Of a DNA stretch of 64,000 nt, positions 62,214 through 64,000 are shown piece by piece; the stretch's first letter is position 1, and every line of letters starts with the position of its first letter. The stretch comes from Marinobacter bohaiensis (GTDB lineage Bacteria; Pseudomonadota; Gammaproteobacteria; Pseudomonadales; Oleiphilaceae): NCBI RefSeq assembly GCF_003258515.1, contig NZ_QGEH01000001.1, positions 1,364,001 through 1,428,000 on the forward strand, read 5' to 3'. The position numbers and the translations under genes were made by a program. The notes under the pieces were generated by a model. That model saw only the letters and a list, made by a program, of their open reading frames with translations, had not been told where the DNA came from and searched no databases.

Positions 62214-62729
62214 ATGGTAGCCATCCCGGCTTTTCCCTTCCCGACCAGGGCGCGCGTGCTTGCCTTTCTTGCCCTGGGTGCCGGTCTGCTGACCGGATGT
62301 TCGCTACAACCGCAACCTCCCCTGTCTCTGGACCAGGGCGCGAAGTCCGTAACGGATGCTGCCACCAGCTTCTCGACCGGTATCCGGCCCGCTCCGGGGC
62401 GCAGCCGGTTCTTGCGCCGGGTGGAGCAGGAAGTGATCCGTCAGATGCAGGCGCTGGGTTACACCGAGGCAGGTGAGTCCGCCGATCTGCGAGTCTCGGT
62501 ACGCCTGGACCGGACCGACACTTTCCGCACGGATCTGATGGATACCGTGGATTCCGGTCGCCTGACCCTGGTCCTGTATCAGGACGATCGCATCCTCCGC
62601 ACCGGGCGCTCGCCCATCCTCAACAGCAACGATCTCGACTTCATGCGCGACGACGAAGTGGTCGAGCGCGTCCGTCTGTTTCTCGACGGGATACAATCTG
62701 TTGCACCGCCATCTGCGAAAAGCAACTAA
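62214..62729 (+). CDS. predicted lipoprotein, unknown (DUF4136-like end)
   Basis: A 171-residue predicted lipoprotein with signal peptide and lipobox LLTGC (Cys29). The mature part has FLRRVEQEVIRQMQALGYTEAGESADLRVSVRLDRTD near 60-96, the pattern of periplasmic DUF4136-type lipoproteins (an ageing-type helix, then a strand with ADLxV), then LTLVLYQDDRILRTGRSP. It ends in a Ser/Lys tail. AGGAG is 8 bases before the ATG. The family link is weak. A chemoreceptor gene follows after 132 bases. Confidence 0.65.
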   Translation: MVAIPAFPFPTRARVLAFLALGAGLLTGCSLQPQPPLSLDQGAKSVTDAATSFSTGIRPAPGRSRFLRRVEQEVIRQMQALGYTEAGESADLRVSVRLDRTDTFRTDLMDTVDSGRLTLVLYQDDRILRTGRSPILNSNDLDFMRDDEVVERVRLFLDGIQSVAPPSAKSN

Positions 62730-62861
62730 AGTACAGTTGGTGTCCGGCCAGCGCTGGACGACACTGGAAAAGCCCACGTAGCCTGGAAGGCTGCGACGTC
62801 AAATAACAACAATCCGGACCGCACTGGACGTGGTCTGATCGACGAACAGGTTTGAGGTTCC

Positions 62862-64000
62862 ATGACATTGATGGGTCGTACGGCACTCCTTGCCGCGCTT
62901 GTTATCGCACTGGTCCCGGCGTTAGCCGGCTATTTTCTCGGGCTGGACATGATCGCCCTGATTACCGGCTTGATCCTGGGGCTGGCCATTGCCGCGCTGG
63001 TGCTGGTCGTGCGGGTGCTCTATCCGCTGGAGAAAGCCCTGGTCGACGCCGAAGCCGGTGGCGCGGTGCCCGAATCCAGCCCGCTGATGAAACTTTGCCC
63101 CTCGCTGGCGGCCGGTTCGCGCGCCGGCGGCGGTGTGGTCGATTCCCTGGCCGGCAGCGCCGATGCCAACGCCATCTCCGCCGCTGAAGTTTCCCACGCC
63201 GCCGATCAGCTCAAGTCGCGCCTCGATCGCCAGGTGGAGGAGACCGGGCAGATGGCGGATTACGCCGGCCAGATCACCGAAACCGTCAAGCAGTCCGCCG
63301 AGCAGGCGGGCCAGGCGGCGAGCATGGCGCGCCATGCCAGCGAGCTGAGCGTCAGCGGTCGCGATGCCCTGGCCAGCGCCATCGAGGACGTGCGACAGGT
63401 GCATCGGGAATCCGGCGAGACCCTGAGCCAGATCCGCGCGCTGAACGACAAGTCCGAGAAAATCCAGGGCGTGACCACGGTGATCCAGGGCATTGCCGAG
63501 CAGACCAACCTGCTGGCGCTCAATGCCGCCATCGAGGCGGCCCGGGCTGGTGAGCAGGGGCGGGGATTCGCGGTGGTGGCGGATGAAGTGCGACAGCTGG
63601 CGGGTCGTACCTCCCAGGCCACCGACGAGGTGGCGCAAACGCTGTCGGAGATCCGCACCGATACCGGGCGCATCGTCGAGCGCATCCAGGCTCTGGCGGA
63701 CAGCATCGATACCGGTCTGGAATCCGTCGAGAACGTCGGTGAGCGGCTCAATGAGATTCGCGCCCAGGCCGATCAGGTGGAGCAGCAGGTGGCCGGCATC
63801 GCCGAGGGCGATCAGCACAACGAAGCCAGCCTGCAGCAGATGTTCCAGGCGATCGCCACCCTGCGTGACGAAATGGGTGAGAGTGACAGCAGCGTACAGG
63901 CCCTGGCCCAACAGGCCGGGACGCTGATGGAGATTGCCGAGAACGCCAATGCCGTGTTCGCCCTGAACAGCGAGGCCAGCTACCACCGCCCGTTTTACGA
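62862..64000 (+). CDS. methyl-accepting chemotaxis protein, cut by window end
   Basis: The first 379 residues of a chemoreceptor that runs off the right edge. Two helices lie close together (~7-27 and ~29-53) with almost no periplasmic loop. A cytoplasmic signalling domain follows: adaptation-helix regions from ~108, and the hairpin tip [40 protein letters not shown] near 208-247. After residue ~362 the sequence ([14 protein letters not shown]) leaves the signalling domain, so a further C-terminal part lies beyond the window. GAGG is 4 bases before the ATG. It would sense a cytoplasmic or membrane signal. Confidence 0.88.
   Translation, partial: MTLMGRTALLAALVIALVPALAGYFLGLDMIALITGLILGLAIAALVLVVRVLYPLEKALVDAEAGGAVPESSPLMKLCPSLAAGSRAGGGVVDSLAGSADANAISAAEVSHAADQLKSRLDRQVEETGQMADYAGQITETVKQSAEQAGQAASMARHASELSVSGRDALASAIEDVRQVHRESGETLSQIRALNDKSEKIQGVTTVIQGIAEQTNLLALNAAIEAARAGEQGRGFAVVADEVRQLAGRTSQATDEVAQTLSEIRTDTGRIVERIQALADSIDTGLESVENVGERLNEIRAQADQVEQQVAGIAEGDQHNEASLQQMFQAIATLRDEMGESDSSVQALAQQAGTLMEIAENANAVFALNSEASYHRPFY

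Noticed and set aside
62748-62757. CCAGCGCTGG palindrome between the lipoprotein and the chemoreceptor
   Set aside because: A 10-base GC palindrome is expected by chance in DNA of this composition; no further symmetry or spacing supports an operator.
62922-63986. 354-codon minus-strand frame opposite the chemoreceptor
   Set aside because: The chemoreceptor signalling motif on the plus strand is unmistakable; the opposite frame is Gly/Leu/Gln-rich noise.

Overview
This is a GC-rich (estimated by eye at a little over 60% G+C), densely coded chromosomal window of about 64 kb. It looks like a marine or halophilic gammaproteobacterium of the Marinobacter/Oceanospirillales kind. That placement is an inference from gene content: an operon for a group-2 Mrp Na+/H+ antiporter with fused MrpAB, an NSS sodium symporter, an ilvGM pair with a Val-rich attenuator, a Spy/CpxRA-type envelope-stress locus, an AlkK/FadD-like acyl-CoA ligase, acyl-CoA dehydrogenase and FadH, and a fused indolepyruvate:ferredoxin oxidoreductase. 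I recognised no rRNA, tRNA, insertion sequence, prophage, integrase or CRISPR array, so this reads as core genome rather than an island.

Layout. 0.1-6.4 kb: a hotdog thioesterase, cysQ, then a divergent purine pair (8-oxoguanine deaminase-like amidohydrolase and NCS2 xanthine/uracil permease). The permease is preceded by a structured leader whose closing stem covers the ribosome-binding site. A small membrane protein and an AI-2E-family transporter follow. 6.5-15.1 kb, all on the minus strand: NSS transporter, leucine dehydrogenase, fused indolepyruvate oxidoreductase with a short N-terminal repeat, and an orphan CHASE-type histidine kinase. 15.3-18.1 kb: sulfur-related genes (TauE/SafE exporter, persulfide-dioxygenase-like MBL protein) interrupted by a Gate-domain membrane protein. 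18.2-23 kb: a three-gene Gld-type ABC system. 23.3-26.7 kb: an iron-uptake unit (Fur box, AraC-type activator, direct repeats, promoter overlapped by a Fur box, TonB siderophore receptor). 26.8-28.8 kb: NAD salvage (nicotinamidase, nicotinate phosphoribosyltransferase). 29.5-31.7 kb: ilvGM with a leader peptide and attenuator. 33-35.8 kb: spy/cpxP-like gene divergent from a CpxRA-like pair, with CpxR-type repeats between them.

35.8-43.5 kb holds small housekeeping, lipoprotein, glutathione-transferase and amino-acid genes. 43.7-45.3 kb holds an acyl-CoA ligase behind a palindrome. 46.4-52.2 kb is the six-gene mrp operon. 53-61.2 kb contains lipid-catabolic enzymes (crotonase, FadH, acyl-CoA dehydrogenase) among regulators (a YeiE-type LysR with its divergent YeiH exporter, and a GlxA-type AraC regulator). 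61.2-64 kb contains a Rof-like Rho antiterminator gene behind nested hairpins, an acidic lipoprotein behind a PsrA/TetR-like palindrome, another lipoprotein, and a chemoreceptor cut by the window edge.

The most interesting signals are regulatory RNAs and operators rather than a foreign gene cluster: the RBS-sequestering leader at 3204-3288, the mutually exclusive hairpins before the Rof-like gene, the AraC/Fur control region of the siderophore receptor, and the ilvGM attenuator. The Gld-type exporter is the best candidate for a protein system of unknown role. All family assignments come from reading translations by eye; no database search was run.
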